64,000 bases of DNA from Halopelagius longus (GCF_900100875.1 NZ_FNKQ01000001.1:620001-684000); one strand, 5' to 3'; counted from the stretch's first letter, positions 8,410 to 18,037 are shown. The notes: generated from the letters alone by a model not told the origin. A program made the numbers and translations.

Positions 8410-9621
8410 TCACTCCGAATTCGACCCGCCGTCGGCGGCGTCCGCGGAGGCGTCGCCGCCCAGCAGGCGCCGTTCGAGTTCCTCGACGTTCTCGCCGCCG
8501 AGTGCGGACTCCGCGAGGAAGTGCGCCCCGAGCGATATCGGGCTGATGACGGTGTCCGCGCCGGCGCGCTTCAGTTTGTCCGCGTTCTCGCGTTGGGTCA
8601 CCGCCGCGACGATGGTCACGTCGGGGTTGAGTTCCCGCGCCGTCAGGATGGCGAGGGCGTCCTCGGCGTCGTTGTTCGTCGCCGTGACGACGGCCGCCGC
8701 CGACTCGATCCGCGCTGTCCGTTGGGTCTGCTCGTCGCTCGGGTCGCCCGTGTGGGCGGTGTAGCCCCGTTCGGAGAGGCGGCGCGCGCGTTCCTCGTTC
8801 GGCGTCACGACGACGACGGTGCGCTGGCCGGAGAGTTCTTCGAGTATCGGTTCCGTCAGGTCCCCGTGGCCGAGGACGAGGACGTGGTTTTCGAGGAGTT
8901 CGAGCTGTTGTTCGGTCATGCGTCCGAGTGCTTTCGACAGTCGCGTTTCGATGAGCGGAGAGAGGACGACGCCCGCCACCGCCGCGAACGACGAGACGGT
9001 GAGCACGAGCATCGACAGCGTGAACAGTTCGCCGACGGCCGTACTGGGCGTGATGTCGCCGTAGCCGACGGTGCTGCCCGTGACGAGCGAGAAGTAGAAC
9101 GCGTCCAGCAGGTTGTTGACGCCGTTGAAGTGGTCCTCCCGGAGGGTGAACGTCCCGATGGTGCCGTACGCCTGCGACCCGGCGAGGGCGCTCAGCGCCG
9201 CGACTTGCGTCGTCGTCACGTCCAAATCGCGGTCGAACGACTTCCGGTTGAGGAGCACGAGGACGAACGTGACGACGGAGAGCGTCAACAGCGGAATCGA
9301 GCGGTTGGTGGACTGCAACACCGACTGCGCCACCGTTATCGGGACGAGTGCGAGGACGGCGTACAGCGCAGCGCGCAGTCCGCGGCGGAGGCCGAACGCG
9401 CTCAAGAGGAGCAGAAACCCGGTGATGGTCCCGGTGAACGCCGTGATCTGGCGGACGACGCCGGGGACGGTGACGCCGAAGACGACGACGCTGCCGGCGA
9501 ACCCCGCGCCGATGTTGGCGAGGCCGGTGACGACGGCCAGAATCCCGACGAGCAACGTCGAGAGAAACGACGCGCGGGTACCGACCCACTGCGCGTACTT
9601 GCCCGCCCATTCGGGTGCCAT
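8410..9621 (-). CDS. Potassium channel with cytoplasmic RCK domain
   Basis: The 403-residue protein has an N-terminal membrane block (about residues 20-222) with the K+ selectivity filter TVGYGD at 184-189, followed by an RCK (TrkA-N type) domain starting HVLVLGHGDLTEP near residue 246. The nucleotide loop reads G-H-G-D-L-T, lacking the third glycine of the canonical GxGxxG, so NAD binding is uncertain. The part before the pore is longer than in a two-helix channel. The tail is acidic. The gene is divergent from the pair of RCK_C membrane proteins, with 102 bases between starts, which suggests a shared role in K+ homeostasis. Confidence 0.85.
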   Translation of the reverse strand: MAPEWAGKYAQWVGTRASFLSTLLVGILAVVTGLANIGAGFAGSVVVFGVTVPGVVRQITAFTGTITGFLLLLSAFGLRRGLRAALYAVLALVPITVAQSVLQSTNRSIPLLTLSVVTFVLVLLNRKSFDRDLDVTTTQVAALSALAGSQAYGTIGTFTLREDHFNGVNNLLDAFYFSLVTGSTVGYGDITPSTAVGELFTLSMLVLTVSSFAAVAGVVLSPLIETRLSKALGRMTEQQLELLENHVLVLGHGDLTEPILEELSGQRTVVVVTPNEERARRLSERGYTAHTGDPSDEQTQRTARIESAAAVVTATNNDAEDALAILTARELNPDVTIVAAVTQRENADKLKRAGADTVISPISLGAHFLAESALGGENVEELERRLLGGDASADAADGGSNSE

Positions 9622-9723
9622 GTCCCTTCGTGACCGCCCCCCGCTATAAAGGCCCTCGGACCGCGGCGTCCGGCGCGCCGCGGATACGGAAACAGTAATC
9701 AGTTCGGGGAATTCGTACGTCGT

Positions 9724-10974
9724 ATGGCGTCACTCCCCATCGAACTGCTCTACGGACTCTATCTCGGGGTGCTCACGGGGTTCGTCCCGGCCCTCATCGC
9801 GTGGGCGCTTGGGTTCGGTTTCAAGTACTTCACGGGCATCACCATCCCCGGTCTGGCCGTCGTGGGTCTCGGCGTCGCCATCGCCGGCCTCAACGGCGGC
9901 CTGTTGGCCCTCGCGGACCCCTCTCTCACCGCCTCCGAGAACCAAGTCCGACTCACCGTCGCCCTCCTCGTCGTGTTGATGGCGACGCTGTACGCGCACG
10001 CGCAGGGAGACAAGATGGGAGCGAACCTGCCGCGCAGGCTCTCCTTCGGGCGGTTCAGCGCGCGAACGCTCTCGGCGGACGTCGTGGAGTTGGTCGGGAA
10101 CCACGGACAGGTCCGCGTCACCGTCGCCGGCGACGTCTCCGACGTGGAGGGGTACCCACCGCTCTCGCCGGAACTCCGAGAGGAGATTTCGACCGGCGAG
10201 TGGACGTTCCCCGCCGACCTCCCCCTCGACGAACTGGAGACGCGCTTTGCGGACCGCCTCCGAACGGAGTTCGACCTCGCGGACGTGTCCGTGGCGCTCG
10301 ACGAACGGGCGCGGGCGACGGTCGCCGCCGCGCCGCCGATGAGCGGGCTCTCGAAGCGACTCGCCACCGGAAAGCGGGCGGTGTCGGTGACCGCACTCGT
10401 CCCGACGGGCGTCGGCCGGGGCGACGAGGTGACGGTGGTCGCCGACGGCGACGAGTTCGACGCGACGGTGCTCGGCGTCGTGGACGGCGAAGCGAAGAAG
10501 TCCGACCCGAAATCGAGCGACGACGCGGCCCTCACTGACGGCGGAAGCGACGGTGACTCCGACGCCGACGCCGAGGCCCCCGCGCCGGAGGCGGTTCCGA
10601 CCGCCGCGGGCGGCGAGTGCCGCGCGACGCTGGCGGTGGACCGGCGGGCCGCCACGCGCCTCGTCTCCGCCGACGTGGACCGGTTCGTCGTTCGCTCCCG
10701 CGGCGTCCGCCGGGAGTTCGAACTCGTCAACCTGCTCCGCCGCGCGGGCAAGCGCTTCCGCCGACTCACCGTGCGCGAGGGCGGGGCGTTGGACGGATCG
10801 ACGCTCGGGGAGGCGACCGTCCGCGACCAGTTCTCCGTGGCGGTACTCGCCGTCAGAAGCGACGGGAGGTGGTCGTTGGCCCCCCGCGGCGAGCACCGAA
10901 TCGAGGCGGGCGACGACCTGATAGCCGTCGGAAGCGCCACCGACCTCGACGCGTTCGCGGAGGTGGTCGCGTGA
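9724..10974 (+). CDS. Membrane protein with C-terminal RCK_C (TrkA-C) domain, first of a pair
   Basis: This 416-residue protein has about three membrane helices in its first 100 residues, a soluble middle region, an acidic linker (about residues 258-292) and a C-terminal RCK_C-like domain (about residues 335-416; note LRRAGKRFRRLTVREG and GDDLIAVGSATDLDAFAEV). It has no pore motif and no Rossmann fold, so it is not a channel itself. Its middle and C-terminal parts resemble the next protein, suggesting a tandem duplication. The last bases GTGA overlap the next start. A regulatory or auxiliary subunit for K+ transport is an inference from the domain and from the divergent channel gene. Confidence 0.7.
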   Translation: MASLPIELLYGLYLGVLTGFVPALIAWALGFGFKYFTGITIPGLAVVGLGVAIAGLNGGLLALADPSLTASENQVRLTVALLVVLMATLYAHAQGDKMGANLPRRLSFGRFSARTLSADVVELVGNHGQVRVTVAGDVSDVEGYPPLSPELREEISTGEWTFPADLPLDELETRFADRLRTEFDLADVSVALDERARATVAAAPPMSGLSKRLATGKRAVSVTALVPTGVGRGDEVTVVADGDEFDATVLGVVDGEAKKSDPKSSDDAALTDGGSDGDSDADAEAPAPEAVPTAAGGECRATLAVDRRAATRLVSADVDRFVVRSRGVRREFELVNLLRRAGKRFRRLTVREGGALDGSTLGEATVRDQFSVAVLAVRSDGRWSLAPRGEHRIEAGDDLIAVGSATDLDAFAEVVA

Positions 10975-12182
10975 GCGTCCTCTCGCGACTCGGCCTCGAA
11001 GACTTCGGCATCGACGCGGAACTGGGACTCCTCGTCGGCGAGGTACTCGGCCTCGGGTTGCTCGCCATGGTCGCCGCCGCCGCGGTAGCGGTTGTCTACC
11101 GCTGGTACACCAAAGAGCGCATCCCCGCGTGGATAACCGCGATGTTCGCGGGGTCCGCCGTCGCCGTCCCGCGCCAAGCGGTCGGCCTGTTCAGGGCCGC
11201 GACGGACCCGGCGGCGTCCGCGGCCGCGGTGTTCGAACCGACGACGATGCTGATGAACGTGGCCGCACTCGGTCTGGCCGTCCTCGTCGCCCCGACGGGA
11301 CTCGCGATAGGCGACCGCATCGCCACCGACGTGTTCGCCGTCGCCGGCGCGCGCGAAATCGACGCGGAGGTGGGCCGACTCGTCCGCACGGTCGGTCGCG
11401 TCCGCGGCATCCGACTCCCCGACTCGGCCGACGACATCGGCGACATCGACGGCTACGAACCCGTCACCGAGGACCGCAAGGAGGCGATGGCGGGCAAGAC
11501 GCTGCTGTTCCCCCGCCGCCTCCGCGACGGCGAACTGGTCGAACGGGTCACGGAGCGTCTGAAGACGGACTACGGCGTCGGACACGTGGACGTGGAGTTG
11601 GCGAAGGACGGCGCAGTCACCTACCTCGCCGTCGGCCGCCGCGCCGCGGGCATCGGGCCGACGCTCGCGCCGGGGACGGCGGCGGTCGCGGTCCGCGCGG
11701 ACCCCGGCGCGGGGGCGAGTGCGGGCGACGCCGTCCAACTGTGGCGCGTCGGCCCCGGGGGGGAACCAGAACGCGCGGCGACGGCGGAACTCCGCGTCGC
11801 CGCGGGCGACGTGGCCACCGTCGTCTTAGACGAGGACGAGGCCGCCGAGTTGGACCCCGAGGAGTCGTACCGCATCATCACGCTCCCGAACGAACCCGGC
11901 GCGGAACACGAGTTCGGGTCGCTCCTCCGCGCCGCCGACGAGACGATGGAGTCCGTCACCGTCGAGGCGGGGAGCGAACTCGACGGACTGACGCTCAGAG
12001 AGACCGACGCCACCGTCGTCGCCGTCAAACCCGCCGACGGAACCGTCGAGGCGATTCCGTCGCGCTCTCGGGAACTCGGACCGGGCGACGTGGTCTACGT
12101 CGTCGCCCGACCGGAGACGATTCGGCGCGTCTCCCGCCGGGCCGCGGCGGCGGAGGCGGACGCCCCCGCGGCGGACGACTGA
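10971..12182 (+). CDS. Membrane protein with C-terminal RCK_C (TrkA-C) domain, second of a pair
   Basis: The protein has 403 residues from the GTG at 10971, whose GTGA overlaps the stop of the previous gene, implying coupled translation. The frame is open further upstream, but that would run deep into the previous gene. The N-terminal block holds about three helices (SVLSRLGLEDFGID precedes the first). The soluble part resembles its neighbour, for instance GHVDVELAKDGAVTYLAVG here against ADVSVALDERARATVAAAP there. The C-terminus has an RCK_C-like domain (SVTVEAGSELDGLTLRETDA, GDVVYVVARPETIRRV). The two products may form a hetero-oligomer. Confidence 0.7.
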   Translation: MSVLSRLGLEDFGIDAELGLLVGEVLGLGLLAMVAAAAVAVVYRWYTKERIPAWITAMFAGSAVAVPRQAVGLFRAATDPAASAAAVFEPTTMLMNVAALGLAVLVAPTGLAIGDRIATDVFAVAGAREIDAEVGRLVRTVGRVRGIRLPDSADDIGDIDGYEPVTEDRKEAMAGKTLLFPRRLRDGELVERVTERLKTDYGVGHVDVELAKDGAVTYLAVGRRAAGIGPTLAPGTAAVAVRADPGAGASAGDAVQLWRVGPGGEPERAATAELRVAAGDVATVVLDEDEAAELDPEESYRIITLPNEPGAEHEFGSLLRAADETMESVTVEAGSELDGLTLRETDATVVAVKPADGTVEAIPSRSRELGPGDVVYVVARPETIRRVSRRAAAAEADAPAADD

Positions 12183-12267
12183 CCGACGCCTTCGCGACGC
12201 CGGACTGCGACCCCGCCGTTCGGCCGCGGGCGCAACCCTCATTTTCCCGCCCCGGAGAGGTACTACC

Positions 12268-12540
12268 ATGACTACGGTGCGCTGGAAGATGTTCGCGGAC
12301 CTCGCGGAGGCGGCGGGCGGCCGAACGACGGACGTTCGCGTCTCCTCGGACGCCACGGTGCGCGACGCCCTCGACGCACTCCTCGAAGACAGAGAGGCCC
12401 TCGGCGACCGAGTTCTCGACGAGGACGGGGACCTAAAAGAGCACGTGAACCTCCTGCGGAACGGGAGCGCCGCGGAGTTCTCCGAACCGGTCGCCGACGG
12501 CGACGAGTTGGCGCTGTTCCCGCCGGTCAGCGGCGGGTGA
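12268..12540 (+). CDS. samp1: Ubiquitin-like small archaeal modifier protein SAMP1 (MoaD family)
   Basis: The 90-residue beta-grasp protein has conserved landmarks of Haloferax SAMP1 (HVO_2619): VRWKMFADLAEAAGG at the start, HVNLLRNGSAAEF in the middle, and GDELALFPPVSGG at the end. The C-terminal di-glycine is the residue pair adenylated by the E1-like enzyme UbaA and joined to lysines of target proteins. SAMP1 also serves as the MoaD-like sulfur carrier for molybdopterin. A TTTT element lies about 27 bases before the ATG. The gene ends inside the 3' end of the convergent aldehyde dehydrogenase gene (14-base overlap). Confidence 0.92.
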   Translation: MTTVRWKMFADLAEAAGGRTTDVRVSSDATVRDALDALLEDREALGDRVLDEDGDLKEHVNLLRNGSAAEFSEPVADGDELALFPPVSGG

Positions 12541-14098
12541 ACGAAGAGAGCCACTTCGAGACGCGGACGTTCGCCTCCATCAGCCCGACCCAGAGGCGTC
12601 TCGACACGCCCTCGGGCCGGACGATGGGTCCGCCGTGTTGCGTGGCGACGGTTTGAGGTTCGGTGAACCGGACCATCCCCTCCTCGCCGTGTCTGCGGCC
12701 GAGGCCGGAGTCGCCCACGCCGCCCATCGGCGCGTCCAGCGACGCCCACGCCGCCGCGTAGGCGTCGTTGATGCTCACCGACCCCGCCTCGATTCGGGCG
12801 GCGGCCTGTTCGGCCCGCGTCGTGTCCTCGGCCCAGACGCTCGCGGTCAGGCCGTACGGTCCCTCGTTTGCGCGTTCGACGGCGTCGGCGATGCCCGACG
12901 CCTCGTAGACGGCGGCGACGGGACCGAACGTCTCCTCGCCGGAGAGCGTCATCTCCGGCGTCACGTCCGTCAGGACGGTCGGATCGTAGAAGTACGGCCC
13001 CGCGTCGGTGCGGCGGCGTCCCCCCGTCAGCACCGTCGCGCCCTTCTCTCTCGCGTCCTCGACGTGCGACTCCACCTTCTCCAGTTGCGCCTCGGAGGCG
13101 AGAGAGCCCACGTCCGCGTCGTAGTCGTAGCTCGCCCCGAGCGACAACCGCCGCGTCTCGCGGACGAACGCGTCGAGGAACGCGTCTCGAACCGACGAAT
13201 CGACGTACACCCGTTCGGCCGAGATGCAGAGTTGCCCCGCGTTCGCGAAGCACCCGCGGGCGGCACCGCGGGCGGCGGCGTCGACGTCCGCGTCGGCGAG
13301 GACCAAGAGCGGGTTCTTCCCGCCGAGTTCGAGCGAACAGTCCGTGAGCTGTCGTCCGGCGTTCTCGGCGACGGTGCGACCCACCTCGGTGCTGCCCGTG
13401 AAGCAGACGTGGTCGGCCTCCGCGACCAACGCCTCGCCGAGGTCCGGGCCGCGACCCGTCACCACGGGGAGGAGGTCGGCGGGCAGTCCGGACTCGACGA
13501 GCAGTTCGGCGAGGCGGAGGGCGGTGAACGGCGTCCCCTCGTCTGGTTTCAGCACCGCGGCGTTCCCCGCCACCAGGGCGGGAATCGCGTCGGAGACGGC
13601 GAGCGTGATGGGGTAGTTCCACGGCGATATGACGCCGACGACGCCGACGGGGTGACGGTGTTCGACCACCCGCGTCAGTAGGGGAATCGCGCCGCGTCGC
13701 CGCCGACTCGCGAGGTACTCGGCGGCGTTGTTCGCGTAGTAGCGGGCGGTGGCGGCGACGTCGACGAGTTCCTCGTGGGCGTCGAGTCTCGACTTCCCCG
13801 TCTCGGCCTGCGCGAGGTCCAACACGTCGGACTTCGCGTCGAGGAGGCGGTCGTGGAAGCGGTCGAACACCGCGATTCGCTCGTCGAGGGGGCGGTCCGC
13901 CCACTCCGCCTGCGCCTCGCGGGCGCGGGCGAACGCCGACTCCACGTCGGCGGGCGTGCAGGTGGGAACCGACCCGAGCGTCCGCGCGTCGTACGGCGAC
14001 TCGACTGCGAGCGTCGGTCGGTCGTCGGTCGTCTCGACGCGCGAGGCGAGTGCGTCGAGGCGCGAACGGCGGGCCGAGGAGGGGGTGGAGGAAGTCAC
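12527..14098 (-). CDS. Aldehyde dehydrogenase family protein
   Basis: This NAD(P)-dependent dehydrogenase has 523 residues and oxidises an aldehyde to the acid. The catalytic cysteine is Cys291 in NAGQLCISAERV, the general base is Glu257 in LELGGKNPL, and the cofactor site shows SPWNYPITL and FTGSTEVGR. The overall look is closest to succinate-semialdehyde dehydrogenase-like members, but substrate prediction within this family is weak. The C-terminus (about residues 480-523) carries a hydrophobic, basic tail. Its last codons overlap the SAMP1 gene on the opposite strand by 14 bases. The Rieske gene lies 113 bases upstream on the same strand. Confidence 0.88.
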   Translation of the reverse strand: MTSSTPSSARRSRLDALASRVETTDDRPTLAVESPYDARTLGSVPTCTPADVESAFARAREAQAEWADRPLDERIAVFDRFHDRLLDAKSDVLDLAQAETGKSRLDAHEELVDVAATARYYANNAAEYLASRRRRGAIPLLTRVVEHRHPVGVVGVISPWNYPITLAVSDAIPALVAGNAAVLKPDEGTPFTALRLAELLVESGLPADLLPVVTGRGPDLGEALVAEADHVCFTGSTEVGRTVAENAGRQLTDCSLELGGKNPLLVLADADVDAAARGAARGCFANAGQLCISAERVYVDSSVRDAFLDAFVRETRRLSLGASYDYDADVGSLASEAQLEKVESHVEDAREKGATVLTGGRRRTDAGPYFYDPTVLTDVTPEMTLSGEETFGPVAAVYEASGIADAVERANEGPYGLTASVWAEDTTRAEQAAARIEAGSVSINDAYAAAWASLDAPMGGVGDSGLGRRHGEEGMVRFTEPQTVATQHGGPIVRPEGVSRRLWVGLMEANVRVSKWLSSFTRR

Positions 14099-14211
14099 GG
14101 GCCGACGTTCGCCGGCGCGTCATATAACGGACGTGGAACGAACGAAGCGAGAACGAGAGACTGCGGACTACCTACGCCGCGCGAACGCGGTTCGTGTCCG
14201 TGCGGGCGACC

Positions 14212-15057
14212 TTACGACTCCGGACGCGGACGGGCGACGAACAGCGTCTGGACGATGCTGAAGGGGTCGTAGACGGACTGGTGACACTGACAGTACACGT
14301 CGTCCGCGGCGTCGAACTTGGCGGCGTCTTCGGTCTGCTTGTAGCCGGGGACGCAGCAGAAGTGCGTACACTTGTTCAGCCACGCCATGAATCCGTCTTG
14401 GGTGGACGCTTTGATCCACGGGTCGTTCTCCGCCATCTGCTTTATCTTCTCGGAGCGGATGACCTGGATCGGGATGGTGTCCTCGGCGTCCTGAGAGCGC
14501 CACGTTCCCGTCGCGGGCTTTCCGAGGCCGGCCTGACCGATGCCGTTGCCCCAATCTTGGTAGTCGTCGAACATGCTGACGTTGAGTCGGTCGCCCTGCG
14601 AGAGGTCCGACATCCACTCGTAGCCGGGGTTCGAACCGACGACGAAGTAGTTGTCGCTGTCGTAGTCGGGTTGGAGGCCCGCGTAGGACTCGACGCCGCA
14701 GTACTGGAACCACTCCGAGGAGTAGGTGACGCCGGTTCCCTTGTAGTTCTCCGTCTCCGCCACTTGGACGGAAACCCCGTTCTCCTCGACGGTTTTGACC
14801 TCCGGCCAGACGCCTTTCAGATACCCCTCGTCGTCGATTTCGATGGGTATCTGCGGCATCCCGCGCGGCGCGGGACCCGCGACGTTCTCGATGGCGTACG
14901 CCTCCGTGGTCCCGCCGCCGGCACCCGTGGAGGAAGTCGCGCTGTTGATGGCGGTTGCCCCTGTCGCGCCGACGCCCGCGAGGGCCGCCCCTCCGACGAC
15001 CCCTTTCACGAACCGACGGCGTCCCGAGTCTTCGGGATACTTGTCGCTCTCGCTCAT
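14212..15057 (-). CDS. Tat-exported Rieske iron-sulfur protein
   Basis: The protein has 281 residues with a twin-arginine signal anchor (GRRRFVKGVVGGAALAGVG at 12-30). The Rieske [2Fe-2S] ligands are visible: Cys230 and His232 in CTHFCC, and Cys256 and His259 in CQCH. Cys235 and Cys258 would form the disulfide. Such proteins pass electrons from quinol in bc-type complexes. Compared with a minimal Rieske protein there is extra sequence between anchor and cluster (about residues 60-220). No cytochrome b or halocyanin gene is in the window, so its partner must be encoded elsewhere. It is divergent from ppc; a TTTTTACC box lies about 30 bases before the start. Confidence 0.88.
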   Translation of the reverse strand: MSESDKYPEDSGRRRFVKGVVGGAALAGVGATGATAINSATSSTGAGGGTTEAYAIENVAGPAPRGMPQIPIEIDDEGYLKGVWPEVKTVEENGVSVQVAETENYKGTGVTYSSEWFQYCGVESYAGLQPDYDSDNYFVVGSNPGYEWMSDLSQGDRLNVSMFDDYQDWGNGIGQAGLGKPATGTWRSQDAEDTIPIQVIRSEKIKQMAENDPWIKASTQDGFMAWLNKCTHFCCVPGYKQTEDAAKFDAADDVYCQCHQSVYDPFSIVQTLFVARPRPES

Positions 15058-15083
15058 ATCGGACAGTTCGTGCCGCCGGTAAA

Positions 15084-15091
15084 AAGGGTGA
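15084..15091 (-). promoter_or_regulatory. TATA-like box of the Rieske gene
   Basis: On the minus strand TTTTTACC lies about 30 bases before the ATG at 15057. The same TTTTACC string stands before the divergent ppc gene. Confidence 0.5.
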
Positions 15092-15267
15092 CGAAACCCC
15101 CGTTCGAGGCGATAGCGACGCCGTTCGAGGGCCGTACCACCGGCCGGCCGCGCGCGGGCGTCCCGGTCGAACGGCCGTTCGTCGTTCTGCCCAATAGTCC
15201 GTGTAAAAACTGTTCAATATTCATCATTTTCCGGACGAGGGGGCAAAATTTCGACACGATTCGGGGG

Positions 15268-15277
15268 CTTTTACCAC
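15268..15277 (+). promoter_or_regulatory. TATA-like box of ppc
   Basis: CTTTTACCAC is centred about 27 bases before the ppc ATG at 15299, which places the transcript start at or next to the start codon. Confidence 0.5.
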
Positions 15278-15298
15278 GCCGACTGAATACACAGAGTC

Positions 15299-17995
15299 AT
15301 GGAACTGCATACCAGAGACGTCAGGCAGGACGTCCGAGAGTTGGGGAGCCTCCTCGGGGACGTCTTGGAGGAGCAGACGTCGACGGCGTCGTTCGAGACC
15401 GTAGAGGACCTTCGGACGGCGGCCATCGACTACCGAAACGGCGAACTCGACTCGCGGGAGTCGCTCCACCGCACGCTCGAGGCCCTCGACCCCGAGGGCG
15501 AGAGCGTCGTCGCCCGGGCGTTTACCACCTACTTCGAACTCATCAACCTCGCGGAGGAACGCGAGCGCGTCCGCACGATTCGCGAGAGTTCCCAAGAGGG
15601 GTCGCTCAACGACGGACTCCTCGCCACCGTCGAGGCGCTCGTCGAGGGCGACGCCGACTCCGAGACGGTCCAGCGCGTCCTCAACGACGTCCTCATCGAA
15701 CCGACGTTCACCGCGCACCCGACGGAGGCGCGCCGGAAGACGGTGAAGGCGAAGCTCCGCTCCATCGCGCAGGACCTCGAAGAGCTCGACGAACGCCGCC
15801 TCACCGACCAAGAACACGAACAGGAGTGGCGGCGCGTCGACGCCGAGGTGACGAGCCTCTGGCAGACGTCGCAGGTCCGACAGCGTCGGCCGGAACCGCA
15901 GGACGAGGCCCGAAACGTCCAGTGGTACCTCGAAAACATCCTCTTCGACGTGGTCGGCGAGGTGTACGCCGAACTCGAGGACGTCATCGGCGACGAGTAC
16001 CCCGACGTGGAGGTGCCGAAGCTGTTCGAGTTCCGGTCGTGGGCGGGCTCCGACCGCGACGGCAACCCGTTCGTGACGCCCGAGGTGACGACGGACACCC
16101 TCGAACGCCAACGCGCCGTCGTCCTCGAGAAGTACCAGACCGCGCTGAAGCGCCTCTCGGGCGTGCTCAGTCAGGACGGCGACCGAATCGACACCGGCGT
16201 CGACTTCCAGCGGTCGCTGGCCGCAGACAGGGAGCGTCTGCCGGGCGTCGCCGTCGAGACGGAGGAGCGCTACCCCGACGAACCGTACCGCCAGAAGCTG
16301 AAGCTCATGCGCGAACGCCTCCGCCGCATCGAGGACGTTCGTCCGAACGGGTACGCCGACCACCACGAACTCCTCGAAGACTTGGAGGTGATCGACCAGA
16401 GCCTCCGGAACAACGGCGCGGAGATAGTCGCCGACGAGTACATCCGACCGCTCATGCGGCAGGTGGACACGTTCGGCTTCACGCTCGCGAGTCTGGACCT
16501 GCGCGACCACCGCGAGAACCACACCGAGGCGGTCCACGAGGCCCTCGCGAACGAGGGTATCGACTACGAGAACCGAGACGAGGAGGAACGCGTCGAGATT
16601 CTGACGGACGCCGTCCTCCAGTCGGAGCCGACCATCGACCTCGACGAACCCGGCGACGTGTCGGACACCGCCCGGCGCGTCCTCCGGCGCTTCCAGAAAC
16701 TCGGCGAGTGGCAGCGAGAGTTCGGCGTCGGCGCGATAGACACGTACGCCATCTCGATGACCGAGGAGCCGAGTCACGTCCTCGAAGTGCTGTTCCTCGC
16801 GGACCAAGCGGGCGTCGTCTCCCTCCCGGACCACTGCGGACTCGACATCGTTCCCCTGCTCGAAACCGAGTCGGCGCTCAACGGCGCGCGCCGCATCATG
16901 GGCACCCTCTACGAGAACCCCGCCTACGAACAGGTGCTCGCCGCGCGGAACAACGTCCAGGAGATAATGCTGGGCTACTCCGACTCCAACAAGGAGAACG
17001 GCTTCCTCGCGGCCAACTGGGACCTCTACAAGAACCAGCGCCGCCTCGCGGACATCTGCGAGGACTTCGACGTGAAGATGCGCCTGTTCCACGGCCGCGG
17101 CGGCTCTATCTCCCGCGGCGGCGGTCCGATGAACGAGGCGATGCTCGCACTCCCGAACGAGACGGTGACGGGCCAGATAAAGTTCACCGAGCAGGGCGAG
17201 GCCATCGCCGAGAAGTACGCCAACCCCCGCATCGCCGAGCGTAACCTCGAACAGATGCTGAACGCGCAGGTGCGCGCCCGGTTCCAGGCCATCCGCGAAC
17301 CCCAGGAGGACGTACCCGAGGAGTGGATAGACGCGATGGACACGATGGCCGCGGCGGCGAGACAGGAGTACTACGACCTGCTCGAATCCGACGGCTTCGT
17401 CTCCTACTTCGAGCAGGCGACGCCCATCACGGTCATCGAAGAACTGAACCTCGGCTCCCGCCCCGCCTCTCGCTCCGACGCCGAACGCACCGTCGAGGAC
17501 CTCCGCGCCATCCCGTGGGTGTTCTCGTGGACGCAGTCGCGGTGCATCCTCCCCGGTTGGTACGCCCTCGGGACGGGCATGCAGGCGTACCTCGACGAAG
17601 GCGGCGACGTGGCGACGCTCCGGGAGATGTACGACGAGTGGCCGTTCTTCCAGACGACGCTCGACAACGCCTCCCAAGCGCTCGCCCGGACCGACTTCGA
17701 CGTCGCCCGCGAGTACGCCGAACTCGCGGAACCGTCGCTCCGGGAGACGTTCTTCCCGCGCCTCGAAGACGAGTACGAACGCGCGCGCGATATCGTCCTC
17801 GACGTGAGCGGGCGCGACTCGCTCCTGAAGCGCCAGTGGTTAAAGGAGAGCCTCAGCCGGCGGAACCCCTACGTTGACCCGCTGAACCTGCTCCAGACGC
17901 ATCTCATGGCGCAGTCGCACCGCACCGAGATGGAGGAACAGACCCTGCGGCTGACCGTCAAAGGCATCGCCGCCGGGATGAAGAACACCGGATAA
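15299..17995 (+). CDS. ppc: Phosphoenolpyruvate carboxylase
   Basis: The 898-residue enzyme is of normal length for the family. It makes oxaloacetate from phosphoenolpyruvate and bicarbonate, refilling the citric-acid cycle. Signatures are the catalytic histidine in TFTAHPTEARRKT, the lysine in GYSDSNKENGF, the arginine-rich loop FHGRGGSISRGGGP, and the C-terminus GIAAGMKNTG. The start at 15299 is supported by a TATA-like box about 27 bases upstream. The gene stands alone, divergent from the Rieske gene, with a zinc-ribbon gene converging from the right (42 bases between stops). Confidence 0.96.
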   Translation: MELHTRDVRQDVRELGSLLGDVLEEQTSTASFETVEDLRTAAIDYRNGELDSRESLHRTLEALDPEGESVVARAFTTYFELINLAEERERVRTIRESSQEGSLNDGLLATVEALVEGDADSETVQRVLNDVLIEPTFTAHPTEARRKTVKAKLRSIAQDLEELDERRLTDQEHEQEWRRVDAEVTSLWQTSQVRQRRPEPQDEARNVQWYLENILFDVVGEVYAELEDVIGDEYPDVEVPKLFEFRSWAGSDRDGNPFVTPEVTTDTLERQRAVVLEKYQTALKRLSGVLSQDGDRIDTGVDFQRSLAADRERLPGVAVETEERYPDEPYRQKLKLMRERLRRIEDVRPNGYADHHELLEDLEVIDQSLRNNGAEIVADEYIRPLMRQVDTFGFTLASLDLRDHRENHTEAVHEALANEGIDYENRDEEERVEILTDAVLQSEPTIDLDEPGDVSDTARRVLRRFQKLGEWQREFGVGAIDTYAISMTEEPSHVLEVLFLADQAGVVSLPDHCGLDIVPLLETESALNGARRIMGTLYENPAYEQVLAARNNVQEIMLGYSDSNKENGFLAANWDLYKNQRRLADICEDFDVKMRLFHGRGGSISRGGGPMNEAMLALPNETVTGQIKFTEQGEAIAEKYANPRIAERNLEQMLNAQVRARFQAIREPQEDVPEEWIDAMDTMAAAARQEYYDLLESDGFVSYFEQATPITVIEELNLGSRPASRSDAERTVEDLRAIPWVFSWTQSRCILPGWYALGTGMQAYLDEGGDVATLREMYDEWPFFQTTLDNASQALARTDFDVAREYAELAEPSLRETFFPRLEDEYERARDIVLDVSGRDSLLKRQWLKESLSRRNPYVDPLNLLQTHLMAQSHRTEMEEQTLRLTVKGIAAGMKNTG

Positions 17996-18037
17996 ACGGA
18001 GAGCCGCCCGGTTCTCGGGCGGTGGGTAGGGCTCGAT

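Noticed and set aside
9759-11738. A 659-codon open frame on the minus strand
   Set aside because: Antisense shadow of the RCK_C membrane protein pair; the peptide is low-complexity Ser/Arg-rich.
14194-17244. A 1016-codon frame crossing the Rieske and ppc genes
   Set aside because: Arg/Pro/Gly-rich shadow of well-identified genes in other frames; no protein family resemblance.
15224-17677. An 817-codon open frame antisense to ppc
   Set aside because: High G+C with codon bias leaves long open frames on the complementary strand; the product has no recognisable domains and ppc on the other strand is certain.
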